Assembly (NCBI RefSeq): GCF_002879855.1
Contig: NZ_PNYB01000009.1
Location: 124,001 to 188,000 of the forward strand
Length of the DNA stretch: 64,000 nt
Source: Trinickia soli
GTDB taxonomy: Bacteria > Pseudomonadota > Gammaproteobacteria > Burkholderiales > Burkholderiaceae
Direction: 5' to 3'
Shown here: positions 9,035 through 17,246 of the stretch, piece after piece
Layout: the number at the start of each line of letters is the position of its first letter
How positions within the stretch are numbered: position 1 is the stretch's first letter
Made by a program: the position numbers and the translations under genes
Notes under the pieces: generated by a model
The model's input: the letters and a program-made list of their open reading frames with translations, nothing else
Databases searched by the model: none
Told to the model about the DNA's origin: nothing

Positions 9035-10158
9035 GCGTCGACCGGGCCGGCCAGTTCGTAAGACGTGGCGCGGCCGCCCGCATCCGATTTTTTCAGAAGC
9101 CCTTTCGCGAGCAGGTCGCTAATGTCGCGCAACGCTGTATCGGGTGAACACTTGGCGATGGCAGCCCATTTCGCAGATGTGAGTTTGCCCTCAAATCCGT
9201 CGAGCAATCGATTCAGCAGTTTCGATTGCCGCGCGTTCAACGAGACGCTGCCCCAACGCTGCCAGAAGCGCGCTTTTGCCAGCACCGCATCCAGCGTCTC
9301 CTGTGCCAGGCCGATCGCACGATGCAGCACGCCGAGAAACCAACCGAGCCATTCAGTAATGTCGAGCGAGCCCTTTTGGGTTTGCTCGAGGATGGCGTAG
9401 TAAGCGTTGGTTTCTCGCTGTATTTGCGCCGATAAGCTAAAGAAGCGCTGCGGACTGTTGTCAGCTCGCGCCAGTAGCAGATCGCCGATCGCGCGAGCAA
9501 TACGTCCGTTGCCGTCGTCGAACGGATGTACCGTGACGAACCATAAGTGGCCTATTCCTGCCCTGATCAATCCGGGTTCGTGCGCAGGCGCATTAAGCCA
9601 GGCGATCAGCCGCGCCATTTCGCGCTCGAGCCGGTCGGCCGGAGGGGCTTCGAAATGAACGCGTTGCCGACCGATCGGGCCGGATACGACCTGCATCGGT
9701 CCATGCATGTCGTCCCGCCAACCGCCGACGCCGATTCTTGATAGACCCGAGTAGCCCGTCGGAAACAGTGCCGCATGCCAGCCAAACATACGCTCGCACG
9801 TCACCGGGGCATAACAATTGGCGGTCGCGTCCAGCACCATGTCGACCACGCCTTCTATATGGCGGTCGATCGGTGCGAGCGCGCCGATATCCACACCGAG
9901 TCGTCTCGCGATCGATGAGCGTACAGAGCCCACGTCGAGCCGCTCGCCCTCGATTTCGCTGGTCTTGACTACATCGGCGGTCAGCGCCGCGAGCGTTGCC
10001 TCGTTCCGCAGGAGCACGCCGACGTCCGCAAGCCGCCCGAGCAGTACCCCTTGGGCTCGGCTGACATCCGCCAACGACTTGGCCAGCGCGGCCAAGTCGT
10101 AGCGCAAATTCGGCCAGTCATCGGCCTGCCAGATGTATGTGTAATCTCCGCAATTCAT
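9031..10158 (-). CDS. Fic family protein with N-terminal DUF4172 and C-terminal winged helix
   Basis: 375 residues. Residues 8-80 match the DUF4172 start (YIWQADDWPNLRYD). The inhibitory helix motif S/TxxxE(G/N) is present as TSEIEG near residue 67, making this a class II, self-inhibited Fic protein. The catalytic motif HPFDDGNGRIAR near residue 212 is complete: catalytic His, phosphate-binding GNGR. The last 70 residues (NRLLDGFEGKLTSAKWAAIAKCS...) look like a winged helix. Known Fic enzymes transfer AMP to Ser/Thr/Tyr hydroxyls; the target cannot be read from sequence. The start overlaps a triple repeat (10142-10186). No antitoxin-like small partner is adjacent. It could be an orphan toxin or a regulatory AMPylator. 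Confidence 0.88.
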   Translation of the reverse strand: MNCGDYTYIWQADDWPNLRYDLAALAKSLADVSRAQGVLLGRLADVGVLLRNEATLAALTADVVKTSEIEGERLDVGSVRSSIARRLGVDIGALAPIDRHIEGVVDMVLDATANCYAPVTCERMFGWHAALFPTGYSGLSRIGVGGWRDDMHGPMQVVSGPIGRQRVHFEAPPADRLEREMARLIAWLNAPAHEPGLIRAGIGHLWFVTVHPFDDGNGRIARAIGDLLLARADNSPQRFFSLSAQIQRETNAYYAILEQTQKGSLDITEWLGWFLGVLHRAIGLAQETLDAVLAKARFWQRWGSVSLNARQSKLLNRLLDGFEGKLTSAKWAAIAKCSPDTALRDISDLLAKGLLKKSDAGGRATSYELAGPVDA

Positions 10159-10186
10159 GCGGAGATTATTGGGGCTAATCTCCGCA
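10142..10186 (-). repeat. Three alternating copies of an 11-mer across the fic start codon
   Basis: Read on the minus strand, TGCGGAGATTA (10186-10176), its exact complement TAATCTCCGCA (10168-10158) and TGCGGAGATTA again (10152-10142). The middle copy can pair with the first (7-base loop GCCCCAA) or with the third (5-base loop TGAAT), not both. The A of the ATG is the last base of the middle copy, so the start codon is at the foot of one hairpin or in the loop of the other. The only GGAG before the start is inside copy one, 21 bases away. The third copy is coding (Cys-Gly-Asp-Tyr). Confidence 0.85.
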
Positions 10187-10224
10187 AATGCAAACTGCCG
10201 GCCCTGCGCCGAGCACCCGCGCCC

Positions 10225-10491
10225 CTACTGCGGGTCGTCAGGACATTGCAGGTTGCACCCGTTGGGATCGCCGTTGTCGCCTCGCTTACGCAACTGCGTG
10301 TCGCGCGTCTGATACTTCTTCGAAGGCGCCGATGCGGCGAATTCCATCTGCGGATGTTCCTGGAGCCTGAACTGGTCCTGCAAGATGCCGCCGGGCAGGC
10401 CCGGCGAGTTTTGAGCGAAGCCCAATGACGCAACCATGGAGAGCGCCCCTGCCGCTGCCGCAGCGACGCAAAGTCTGACAAGCGATTTCAT
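10225..10491 (-). CDS. Small secreted protein of unknown function
   Basis: 88 residues. A signal peptide is likely (MKSLVRLCVAAAAAGALSMVASLGFAQ, cut near GFA-QNS). The mature part of about 60 residues is polar: QDQFRLQEHPQMEFA, SKKYQTRDTQLRKRGDN and a C-terminal pair of cysteines in NGCNLQCPDDPQ. No family recognised. I prefer this ATG because a signal peptide follows directly; an in-frame ATG at 10530 would add 13 charged residues. Neither has a strong ribosome site. The gene sits alone between fic and the formate dehydrogenase regulator, on the same strand as both. Confidence 0.6.
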   Translation of the reverse strand: MKSLVRLCVAAAAAGALSMVASLGFAQNSPGLPGGILQDQFRLQEHPQMEFAASAPSKKYQTRDTQLRKRGDNGDPNGCNLQCPDDPQ

Positions 10492-10676
10492 AGCATTGCC
10501 GCGCCGGACGGCGCGTTCCGAATCCGTCATATTTGGAAAGCTGCAAGCGTAACGCAGATCGGCGCGTTCATGCAGCGGCCGCCATTACAGCCGTAACCGA
10601 TGAGGTGAGACAAGGCACCGCGCTGCGGCACATCGCGCATCGGCGACCGCCGCTTGCGCGCGCCCCGCATGCCGCC

Positions 10677-11756
10677 CTAAAGCGGTGCGCCGCGCAAACC
10701 CGCCGCTACGTCGACGATCGCGCCGCAATGGGTTGGGTCGTAGCCTTCGAGACCGGCCACGCCCGCGCGGAAATCGTCGCTGCGAAGCACGGCGAGCGCG
10801 GCAGCGACGGGCTGCGCCGACAACCGGCTGCGCTCGCAGGCGAAGTAGTAATCCTCGTCCACGATCGGCAGGAAATCGAGTGCGAAATGATGAGCGGCCG
10901 GCGCCACGCCGAGGCCGGCATCGGCCATGCCGCTCGCGACGAACGCGGCAATTGCCGTGTGCGTCAGTTCCGTCGATGCGTAGCCGTTGATGCGCTCCGG
11001 ATCGATGCCGATACTGTTGAGCGCCAAATCGAGCAGCAACCGCGTGCCGGATCCCGGCTGACGGTTGACGAAGCGGATATCCGCACGCGCGAGATCGTCG
11101 AGGCCGCGCACCCCTTTCGGATTGCCTTTGGCCAGGAAGAGGCCTTGTTTGCGCGCGGTCAGGTAAACGAGCACATGCCGGCGCGGGTCGAGCCAGCGCC
11201 GATAAATGTCGGCGCACAGATCCCGGAACGCCCCGCGCGGCAGATGAAAGCCGGCGAAATCGCATTCGCCGCGCGCGAGCGCCATCACGGCTTCGGCGCT
11301 TTCCCGGTATTTGATTTCCACGGCGCTCCCTTCGCGCGCATTCATTTGTGTGACAAGCGCCGCGACGGCATAGCCGTGCGAAGCATGAATGCGCGTCGTG
11401 CCGGTCGCGCCGAGCTGCCGATTCAATTGCGCAGCCACTTCTCCCGCAAGCTGCTTGAGCGGCCCGTCGAGCCGCTCCGTGCAGGCGCGCTGCCCCTGCA
11501 CGACCGCCCGGCCCAATGCCGACAGCGCCGAGCCCTTGCCGCGCTCCTTCGAAATCAGTTCGCCGCCCAGACGCGCCTCGATCGCGCGCAACAGCCCCCA
11601 GGCATGGCGGTAAGACAACTGCCGTTCGCCGGCAGCCTGCGCGATGCTGCCCGTCTCGTCGATCAGCGCCAGCAGCGGCACGATGTCCGTCAAACTCGCC
11701 TCGCGGCCCGCGCTGTCGCGGACGATCAATTCCGCGACGCATTTGATCTCTATCAT
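10677..11756 (-). CDS. HTH / periplasmic-binding-like transcriptional regulator, divergent from the formate dehydrogenase operon
   Basis: 359 residues in two parts. Residues 20-95 are a LysR/ModE-type winged helix (LLALIDETGSIAQAAGERQLSYRHAWGLLRAIE, followed by a wing). From residue 120 on there is a substrate-binding-protein-like domain (PBP-like): IHASHGYAVAAL, NRQPGSGTRLLLD and VASGMADAGLGVAPAAHHF are typical of ModA/PstS-like folds that bind oxyanions or cofactors. Position and orientation match FdsR-type control of fds genes. Ligand is unknown; molybdate or formate would make sense because the operon encodes a Mo-formate dehydrogenase, but that is inference. Two dyads lie in the shared promoter region. 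Confidence 0.85.
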   Translation of the reverse strand: MIEIKCVAELIVRDSAGREASLTDIVPLLALIDETGSIAQAAGERQLSYRHAWGLLRAIEARLGGELISKERGKGSALSALGRAVVQGQRACTERLDGPLKQLAGEVAAQLNRQLGATGTTRIHASHGYAVAALVTQMNAREGSAVEIKYRESAEAVMALARGECDFAGFHLPRGAFRDLCADIYRRWLDPRRHVLVYLTARKQGLFLAKGNPKGVRGLDDLARADIRFVNRQPGSGTRLLLDLALNSIGIDPERINGYASTELTHTAIAAFVASGMADAGLGVAPAAHHFALDFLPIVDEDYYFACERSRLSAQPVAAALAVLRSDDFRAGVAGLEGYDPTHCGAIVDVAAGLRGAPL

Positions 11757-11907
11757 TTATGCTGTCCGATTTCCTATTGCACAACACACGACCCGCGCCT
11801 ATTGTTGCGAGACAACGGCCACAGCCGAGCATATATGCACGCCATATGACTAGCAAGTGCATATAGTGGACGACGCAGAGGAGCCGGAGCCTAAGAGGAG
11901 CCCCACC
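11757..11907. promoter_or_regulatory. Shared control region of the regulator gene and the fds operon
   Basis: Two inverted repeats are visible. One is GTTG-N5-CAAC at 11804-11816, nested in TTGT-N6-ACAA (11802-11815), which has the T-N11-A look of LysR-type sites. The second is ATATGCAC (11833-11840) with GTGCATAT (11857-11864), 16 bases apart, close to the likely fdsG promoter. Either could be the operator of the divergent regulator. AAGAGGAG at 11893-11900 is the fdsG ribosome site. Confidence 0.55.
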
Positions 11908-12423
11908 TTGGAACATGCCAGCGCCCTGGCGCCGAATGACCTCGTCCGGCGACACGTCTCGCCGGGCGCATCGCTCATCGCGGTGCTGCACGCCATACAG
12001 GATGAAGCGGGCTTTGTCCCGCCCGAGGTCATCGCGCCGCTCGCGCGCGCCTTCAATCTGTCCCGCGCCGAAGTCCATGGCGTGCTCACGTACTACCACC
12101 ACTTCCGCACGCACCCGCCTGCGCCAGTGACGGTCGCGTTGTGCCGGGCCGAAGCGTGCCGCAGCATGGGCGTGGAAGCGCTCGCACAGCACATCGAAGG
12201 CCGCACCGGGTGTCGCTTCGACGCGCATCGGGACACGGCCGCGAACGATGCGCCCGTCGAACTCGAATCGGTCTATTGTCTGGGCCAATGTGCGCTGTCG
12301 CCGTCGATGACGATCAACGGCGAACTGCACGTGAAAGTCACGCCGGACAAATTCGATGCGCTGTACGAGACGGCCCGTGCTTGCGCAACGTCCACGCTCC
12401 CAAGCACCAAGGAGAACGCATGA
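11908..12423 (+). CDS. fdsG: NAD-dependent formate dehydrogenase gamma subunit (NuoE-like)
   Basis: 171 residues with the [2Fe-2S] thioredoxin-like fold of complex I NuoE. Cluster ligands are the two pairs in ALCRAEACRSMG and VYCLGQCALSPS. The N-terminal half (LIAVLHAIQDEAGFVPPEV, HGVLTYYHHFRT) is the usual helical bundle. It passes electrons between FdsA and the FMN/NAD site of FdsB. I chose the TTG at 11908 because AAGAGGAG lies seven bases before it; GTG codons at 11857 and 11866 are in frame but without a ribosome site, and the first lies inside the inverted repeat. The stop overlaps the fdsB start by ATGA. Confidence 0.9.
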   Translation: MEHASALAPNDLVRRHVSPGASLIAVLHAIQDEAGFVPPEVIAPLARAFNLSRAEVHGVLTYYHHFRTHPPAPVTVALCRAEACRSMGVEALAQHIEGRTGCRFDAHRDTAANDAPVELESVYCLGQCALSPSMTINGELHVKVTPDKFDALYETARACATSTLPSTKENA

Positions 12424-13982
12424 CGACGCGTGTTTTCGTTCCTCGCGACTCGTCGGCGCGCGCGCTGGGCGCCGACGCAATCGCCAAGGCAATCGTCGAA
12501 GAAGCCGCACGTCGCGGCCACCGCATCGAACTCGTTCGCAACGGCTCGCGCGGCTTGCTGTGGCTCGAACCGCTCGTCGAGGTGCAAACACCCGAAGGGC
12601 GTATCGGTTACGGGAACGTCGAGGCTGACGACGTCGCCGCGCTGTTCGATGCCGGGTTTCTGACGGGCGGGGCGCACGCGCGCTCGGTCGGCCTCGTCGA
12701 AGACATTCCCTATCTGAAGCAGCAACAACGTCTGACGTTTGCGCGTCTGGGGATAACCGATCCGCTGTCGATCGACGACTACCTCGCGCACGGCGGACTG
12801 GCCGGCCTGAGAGCCGCGCTCGCCATGAGCGCCGAAGCCGCCTGCCAGACGGTGCTCGATTCGGGCCTGCGCGGCCGCGGCGGCGCCGCGTTTCCGGCCG
12901 GCATCAAATGGCGCACCGTCCGCGAAGCCAAAGCGACACAAAAGTACATCGTCTGCAATGCAGACGAAGGCGACTCGGGCACGTTCTCGGATCGCCTCGC
13001 GATGGAGGGCGACCCGTTTGCGCTGATCGAAGGCATGATCATCGCCGGCGTGGCCACCGGCGCGACGCGCGGCTACATCTACGTGCGCAGCGAATACCCG
13101 GATTCGATCGACATGCTGAACGCCGCGATCGCCATCGCGCGCGCGGCGGGCTGGCTCGGCGAGCGCGTACTCGACTCGGCGCATGCGTTCGAACTCGAAG
13201 TCGCGAAAGGCGCCGGTTCCTATGTCTGCGGCGAGGAAACCGCGCTGCTCGAATCGCTCGAAGGCAAACGCGGCGTCGTGCGCGCCAAACCGCCGGTCCC
13301 CGCGTTGTCGGGGCTGTTCGGGCAGCCTACCGTCGTCAACAATGTCATCACGCTGGCAACGGTGCCGATCATCTTCGCGCGCGGCGCGCAGTTCTACCGC
13401 GACTTCGGCATGGGCCGCTCGCGTGGCACGCTTCCGTTCCAGTTGGCCGGCAATATCAAACGCGGCGGGCTCGTCGAACTCGCGTTCGGCGTCACGCTGC
13501 GCGAGCTCGTCGACCGGTTCGGCGGCGGGACGGCGAGCGGCCGCCCCGTGCGCGCCGTGCAGGTAGGCGGCCCGCTCGGCACCTACCTGCCCGAAAGCCA
13601 GTGGGACATCCCGCTCGACTACGAAGCGTACGCGGCCGTGGGCGCGGTCGTCGGCCACGGCGGACTCGTCGTTCATGACGATACGTCGAACCTGGCCGAG
13701 CTCGCGCAATACGCGATGCACTTTTGCGCCGTCGAATCCTGCGGCAAATGCACGCCGTGCCGCATCGGCTCGACGCGCGGCGTCGAGGTCATCGCGCGCA
13801 TCCGGAACGGCGACACCTCGGAAAAGCAAGTGCAGTTGCTGCGGGATCTCTGCGACACGATGGTTGCAGGCTCGCTCTGCGCGATGGGCGGCATGACGCC
13901 CTACCCCGTGTTGTCCGCCCTTGATCATTTCCCCGAAGACTTCGGTCTTCGCCCCGTTCAGCCGAAAGCGGCTGCGGCTTGA
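12420..13982 (+). CDS. fdsB: NAD-dependent formate dehydrogenase beta subunit (NuoF-like)
   Basis: 520 residues, soluble flavoprotein that reduces NAD+ with electrons from formate. An N-terminal thioredoxin-like segment (about residues 1-80) lacks cluster cysteines. The FMN/NADH site is GLRGRGGAAFPAGIKW near 140-155 and GAGSYVCGEETALLESLEGK near 260-280; the [4Fe-4S] site is ESCGKCTPCRIG plus a later Cys in GSLCAMGG. The start overlaps the fdsG stop. The stop TGA is at 13980-13982, and fdsA begins 14 bases later. Together with FdsG this forms the diaphorase half of the complex. Confidence 0.95.
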   Translation: MTTRVFVPRDSSARALGADAIAKAIVEEAARRGHRIELVRNGSRGLLWLEPLVEVQTPEGRIGYGNVEADDVAALFDAGFLTGGAHARSVGLVEDIPYLKQQQRLTFARLGITDPLSIDDYLAHGGLAGLRAALAMSAEAACQTVLDSGLRGRGGAAFPAGIKWRTVREAKATQKYIVCNADEGDSGTFSDRLAMEGDPFALIEGMIIAGVATGATRGYIYVRSEYPDSIDMLNAAIAIARAAGWLGERVLDSAHAFELEVAKGAGSYVCGEETALLESLEGKRGVVRAKPPVPALSGLFGQPTVVNNVITLATVPIIFARGAQFYRDFGMGRSRGTLPFQLAGNIKRGGLVELAFGVTLRELVDRFGGGTASGRPVRAVQVGGPLGTYLPESQWDIPLDYEAYAAVGAVVGHGGLVVHDDTSNLAELAQYAMHFCAVESCGKCTPCRIGSTRGVEVIARIRNGDTSEKQVQLLRDLCDTMVAGSLCAMGGMTPYPVLSALDHFPEDFGLRPVQPKAAAA

Positions 13983-13996
13983 CGATGGAGCCTCTC

Positions 13997-16945
13997 ATGT
14001 CCGATGCGCCCAACCATAACCGTTCCGCCTCGACGACGTCCGGGGGCTGCGGTTCTGCGCACTGCGCATGCCGAGCCGGCACCGCTGCGCCCCTGAACGA
14101 CATCGACTACGGCACGCCACGCCGCCACGCCGACACCGACGTCACGCTCGAGATCGACGGCGAGACCATCACGGTCCCGGCGGGCACGTCGGTCATGCGC
14201 GCCGCGGCCGAAGCCGGCGTCAATGTGCCCAAGCTTTGCGCGACCGATTCGCTCGAACCGTTCGGCTCCTGCCGCCTATGCCTCGTCGAAATCGAAGGCA
14301 GGCGCGGCTATCCGGCGTCCTGCACGACGCCCGTCGAAGCGGGCATGCGCGTGCGCACCCAAAGCGACCGCCTGCAAGCGCTGCGCCGCAACGTGATGGA
14401 GCTTTACATCTCCGATCACCCGCTCGACTGCCTGACCTGCCCCGCCAACGGCGACTGCGAATTGCAGGACATGGCCGGCGTCGTGGGTCTGCGCGAAGTG
14501 CGTTACGGCTTCGACGGCGCGAATCATTTGAACGACGCCAAGGACGAATCGAATCCGTACTTCACCTACGATCCGGCCAAGTGCATCGTCTGCAATCGCT
14601 GCGTGCGCGCGTGCGAGGAAACGCAAGGCACGTTCGCGCTGACGATCGCCGCCCGCGGCTTCGAATCGCGCGTCGCGGCCAGCCAGAATCAGCCGTTCAT
14701 GGAGTCGGAGTGCGTATCGTGCGGCGCCTGCGTCGCCGCTTGCCCGACCGCCACGCTCATCGAAAAGACCGTCACATTCGCAGGCCAGCCCGAGCATTCC
14801 GTCATCACGACATGTGCTTATTGCGGCGTCGGTTGTTCGTTCAAGGCCGAAATGAAAGGCTCGCAGGTCGTGCGCATGACGCCCTATAAAAACGGGCAGG
14901 CCAACGAAGGCCACGCTTGCGTGAAGGGCCGCTTCGCCTGGGGCTATGCCACGCACAAGGATCGCATCACGAAGCCGATGATCCGCGCGAAGATCACCGA
15001 CCCGTGGCGCGAAGTGACATGGGAGGAAGCCATCGCCTATGCCGCCTCCGAGTTCCGCCGGATCCAGGCGCAGCACGGGCGCGATTCGGTCGGCGGCATC
15101 ACGTCTTCGCGTTGCACGAACGAAGAAACCTACCTCGTGCAGAAGCTCGTGCGCGCCGCGTTCGGCAATAACAATGTCGATACCTGCGCGCGCGTCTGCC
15201 ATTCTCCGACAGGCTACGGTTTGAAGACGACGATCGGCGAATCGGCCGGGACGCAGACGTTCGCGTCCGTCGAGCACGCCGACGTCATCATGGTCATCGG
15301 CGCGAACCCGACCGATGGTCATCCGGTGTTCGGCTCACGTTTGAAGCGCCGTCTGCGTGAAGGCGCCAAGCTCATCGTCGTCGATCCGCGCCGCATCGAT
15401 CTCGTCGACGGCCCGCACGTCAAAGCCGACTATCACCTGCAATTGCGTCCAGGCGCCAACGTCGCCCTCGTCAATGCGCTCGCGCATACGATCGTGACCG
15501 AAGGCCTGCTTGCCGAGACCTTCATCGCCGAGCGCTGTGAGCCGCTTGCGTTCGCACAATGGCGTGCGTTCATCGCACAGCAGGAGAATTCGCCCGAGGC
15601 GACGGAACAGATCACCGGGGTACCGGCGGCGCTCGTGCGCGAGGCCGCGCGGCTCTACGCGACAGGCGGCAACGCCGCGATCTACTACGGCCTTGGCGTC
15701 ACCGAGCACGCGCAAGGCTCGACGATGGTCATGGGCATCGCGAACCTGGCGATGGCAACGGGCAACATCGGCCGCGAAGGCGTCGGCGTCAATCCGCTAC
15801 GCGGCCAGAATAACGTCCAAGGCTCGTGCGATATGGGCTCGTTCCCGCACGAGTTGCCTGGCTATCGCCACATCGGCGGGGATGAGGTCCGTCATCAGTT
15901 CGAAGCCGCCTGGGGCGTCACCTTGCAGCCCGAGCCGGGCTTGCGCATTCCGAACATGTTCGACGCCGCGCTCGACGGCAGTTTCAAAGGCCTGTACTGC
16001 CAGGGCGAAGACATCGTTCAATCGGATCCCGACACGCAGCACGTCGCGGCCGCGCTCGCGTCGATGGAATGCATCGTCGTGCAGGACATCTTTTTGAACG
16101 AGACGGCGAAGTATGCGCATGTGTTCCTGCCGGGTTCTTCATTCCTCGAAAAAGACGGCACCTTCACGAACGCGGAACGCCGGATCTCGCGCGTGCGCCG
16201 CGTCATGCCGCCGCTCGCCGGCTACGCCGACTGGGAAGTCACGCTGATGCTCTCGCGCGCGCTCGGCTACGAGATGGATTACGCGAATCCGTCGCAGATC
16301 ATGGACGAAATCGCGCGGCTGACGCCGACGTTCCACGGTGTCTCGTATGGCCTCATCGATCGGCTCGGCAGCGTGCAATGGCCATGCAACGAGCAGGCGC
16401 CGGAAGGCACGCCGACGATGCATGTCGACGAGTTCGTGCGCGGCAAGGGCAGGTTCGTCATCACTCAGTTCGTCGCGTCGCGCGAGAAGGTCACGCGTCG
16501 CTACCCGTTGCTGCTGACGACGGGGCGCATCCTTTCTCAATACAACGTCGGGGCGCAAACGCGCCGCACGGAGAACTCGCGCTGGCACGAGGAGGATCGG
16601 CTGGAAATCCATCATCACGACGCGGAGGAACGCGGCATCAAAACGGGCGATTGGGTCGGCATCGAATCGCGTGCAGGGCAAACGGTGCTGCGGGCGCTCG
16701 TCAGCGAGCGGATGCAGCCCGGCGTGGTTTATACAACGTTCCACTTCCCCGAATCGGGCGCGAATGTCATTACGACCGACAGTTCGGATTGGGCGACAAA
16801 CTGCCCCGAGTACAAGGTCACCGCCGTCCAGGTTCAGCCCGTGCAACAGCCGTCGCAATGGCAACAGCAATACGAGCGATTCAACGAGACGCAACTCGAA
16901 TTGCTGCGCGAGCGAACGCTTGCCGGCGAGACGAGCGGCAAATGA
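13997..16945 (+). CDS. fdsA: NAD-dependent formate dehydrogenase alpha subunit, molybdenum
   Basis: 982 residues, cytoplasmic bis-MGD enzyme oxidising formate to CO2. Order: [2Fe-2S] (CATDSLEPFGSCRLC), His-ligated [4Fe-4S] (HPLDCLTCPANGDC), two ferredoxin clusters (CIVCNRCVRACEE; CVSCGACVAACP), MopB [4Fe-4S] (CAYCGVGC), then the bis-MGD domain. The Mo ligand is Cys, with the neighbouring catalytic His, in ARVCHSPTG, so no selenocysteine. I chose the ATG at 13997 (GGAG, six bases before); TTG 13979 and ATG 13985 are in frame. The N-terminal tail has an odd Cys cluster (C18, C23, C25 in GGCGSAHCAC) whose role is unclear. Confidence 0.96.
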   Translation: MSDAPNHNRSASTTSGGCGSAHCACRAGTAAPLNDIDYGTPRRHADTDVTLEIDGETITVPAGTSVMRAAAEAGVNVPKLCATDSLEPFGSCRLCLVEIEGRRGYPASCTTPVEAGMRVRTQSDRLQALRRNVMELYISDHPLDCLTCPANGDCELQDMAGVVGLREVRYGFDGANHLNDAKDESNPYFTYDPAKCIVCNRCVRACEETQGTFALTIAARGFESRVAASQNQPFMESECVSCGACVAACPTATLIEKTVTFAGQPEHSVITTCAYCGVGCSFKAEMKGSQVVRMTPYKNGQANEGHACVKGRFAWGYATHKDRITKPMIRAKITDPWREVTWEEAIAYAASEFRRIQAQHGRDSVGGITSSRCTNEETYLVQKLVRAAFGNNNVDTCARVCHSPTGYGLKTTIGESAGTQTFASVEHADVIMVIGANPTDGHPVFGSRLKRRLREGAKLIVVDPRRIDLVDGPHVKADYHLQLRPGANVALVNALAHTIVTEGLLAETFIAERCEPLAFAQWRAFIAQQENSPEATEQITGVPAALVREAARLYATGGNAAIYYGLGVTEHAQGSTMVMGIANLAMATGNIGREGVGVNPLRGQNNVQGSCDMGSFPHELPGYRHIGGDEVRHQFEAAWGVTLQPEPGLRIPNMFDAALDGSFKGLYCQGEDIVQSDPDTQHVAAALASMECIVVQDIFLNETAKYAHVFLPGSSFLEKDGTFTNAERRISRVRRVMPPLAGYADWEVTLMLSRALGYEMDYANPSQIMDEIARLTPTFHGVSYGLIDRLGSVQWPCNEQAPEGTPTMHVDEFVRGKGRFVITQFVASREKVTRRYPLLLTTGRILSQYNVGAQTRRTENSRWHEEDRLEIHHHDAEERGIKTGDWVGIESRAGQTVLRALVSERMQPGVVYTTFHFPESGANVITTDSSDWATNCPEYKVTAVQVQPVQQPSQWQQQYERFNETQLELLRERTLAGETSGK

Positions 16946-16995
16946 GCACGATGACCGGCAACGCAACTTTGACGAACGAAGGCGGGGCGCGATGA
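16942..16995 (+). other. 17-codon frame at the fdsC position, possible deletion remnant
   Basis: An ATG overlaps the fdsA stop (ATGA), and its TGA overlaps the fdsD ATG, so the frame is translationally coupled on both sides. It encodes MSTMTGNATLTNEGGAR. In other beta-proteobacterial fds operons this slot holds fdsC, an FdhD-like sulfurtransferase of roughly 270-290 residues. The double coupling is what an in-frame internal deletion would leave. It may equally be a chance spacer. Confidence 0.4.
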
Positions 16996-17234
16996 ACGTC
17001 GAGCATTTGATCGAAATGGCCAATCAGATCGGCGAGTTCTTTGCGTCGATGCCCGATCGCGAAGAGGCGCTGGCCGGCATTGCCGATCACATCCGGCGCT
17101 TTTGGGAGCCGCGCATGCGACGCGCGATCCTCGCCTCGCTCGACGATCCCGCAGCGAGCGAGGCGATGTCGCCGATCGTGCGCGAGGCGCTCACGCGGTC
17201 ACGCGAGGCACTGATGCCGCTTGCCGTCTCGTAA
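16992..17234 (+). CDS. fdsD: NAD-dependent formate dehydrogenase delta subunit
   Basis: 80-residue FdsD-family protein (MNVEHLIEMANQIGEFFASM, IADHIRRFWEPRMRRAI). It is a small helical subunit of the cytoplasmic fds complex, needed for assembly or stability rather than electron transfer; no cysteines are present. FWEPRMR is the most conserved stretch of the family. AAGGCGGGG precedes the ATG. It ends 12 bp from the stop of the convergent monooxygenase gene. Confidence 0.92.
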   Translation: MNVEHLIEMANQIGEFFASMPDREEALAGIADHIRRFWEPRMRRAILASLDDPAASEAMSPIVREALTRSREALMPLAVS

Positions 17235-17246
17235 CGGTCACCTCGT

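Noticed and set aside
9031-10491. Fic protein as half of a toxin-antitoxin pair with the small secreted protein
   Set aside because: The neighbour has a signal peptide and two Cys at its end, so it is exported, unlike FicA-type antitoxins; the Fic protein carries its own inhibitory helix.
8089-10676. A genomic island integrated in ssrA
   Set aside because: ssrA is a known integration site, but no integrase gene and no second copy of the ssrA 3' end were found; the accessory genes are few and small.
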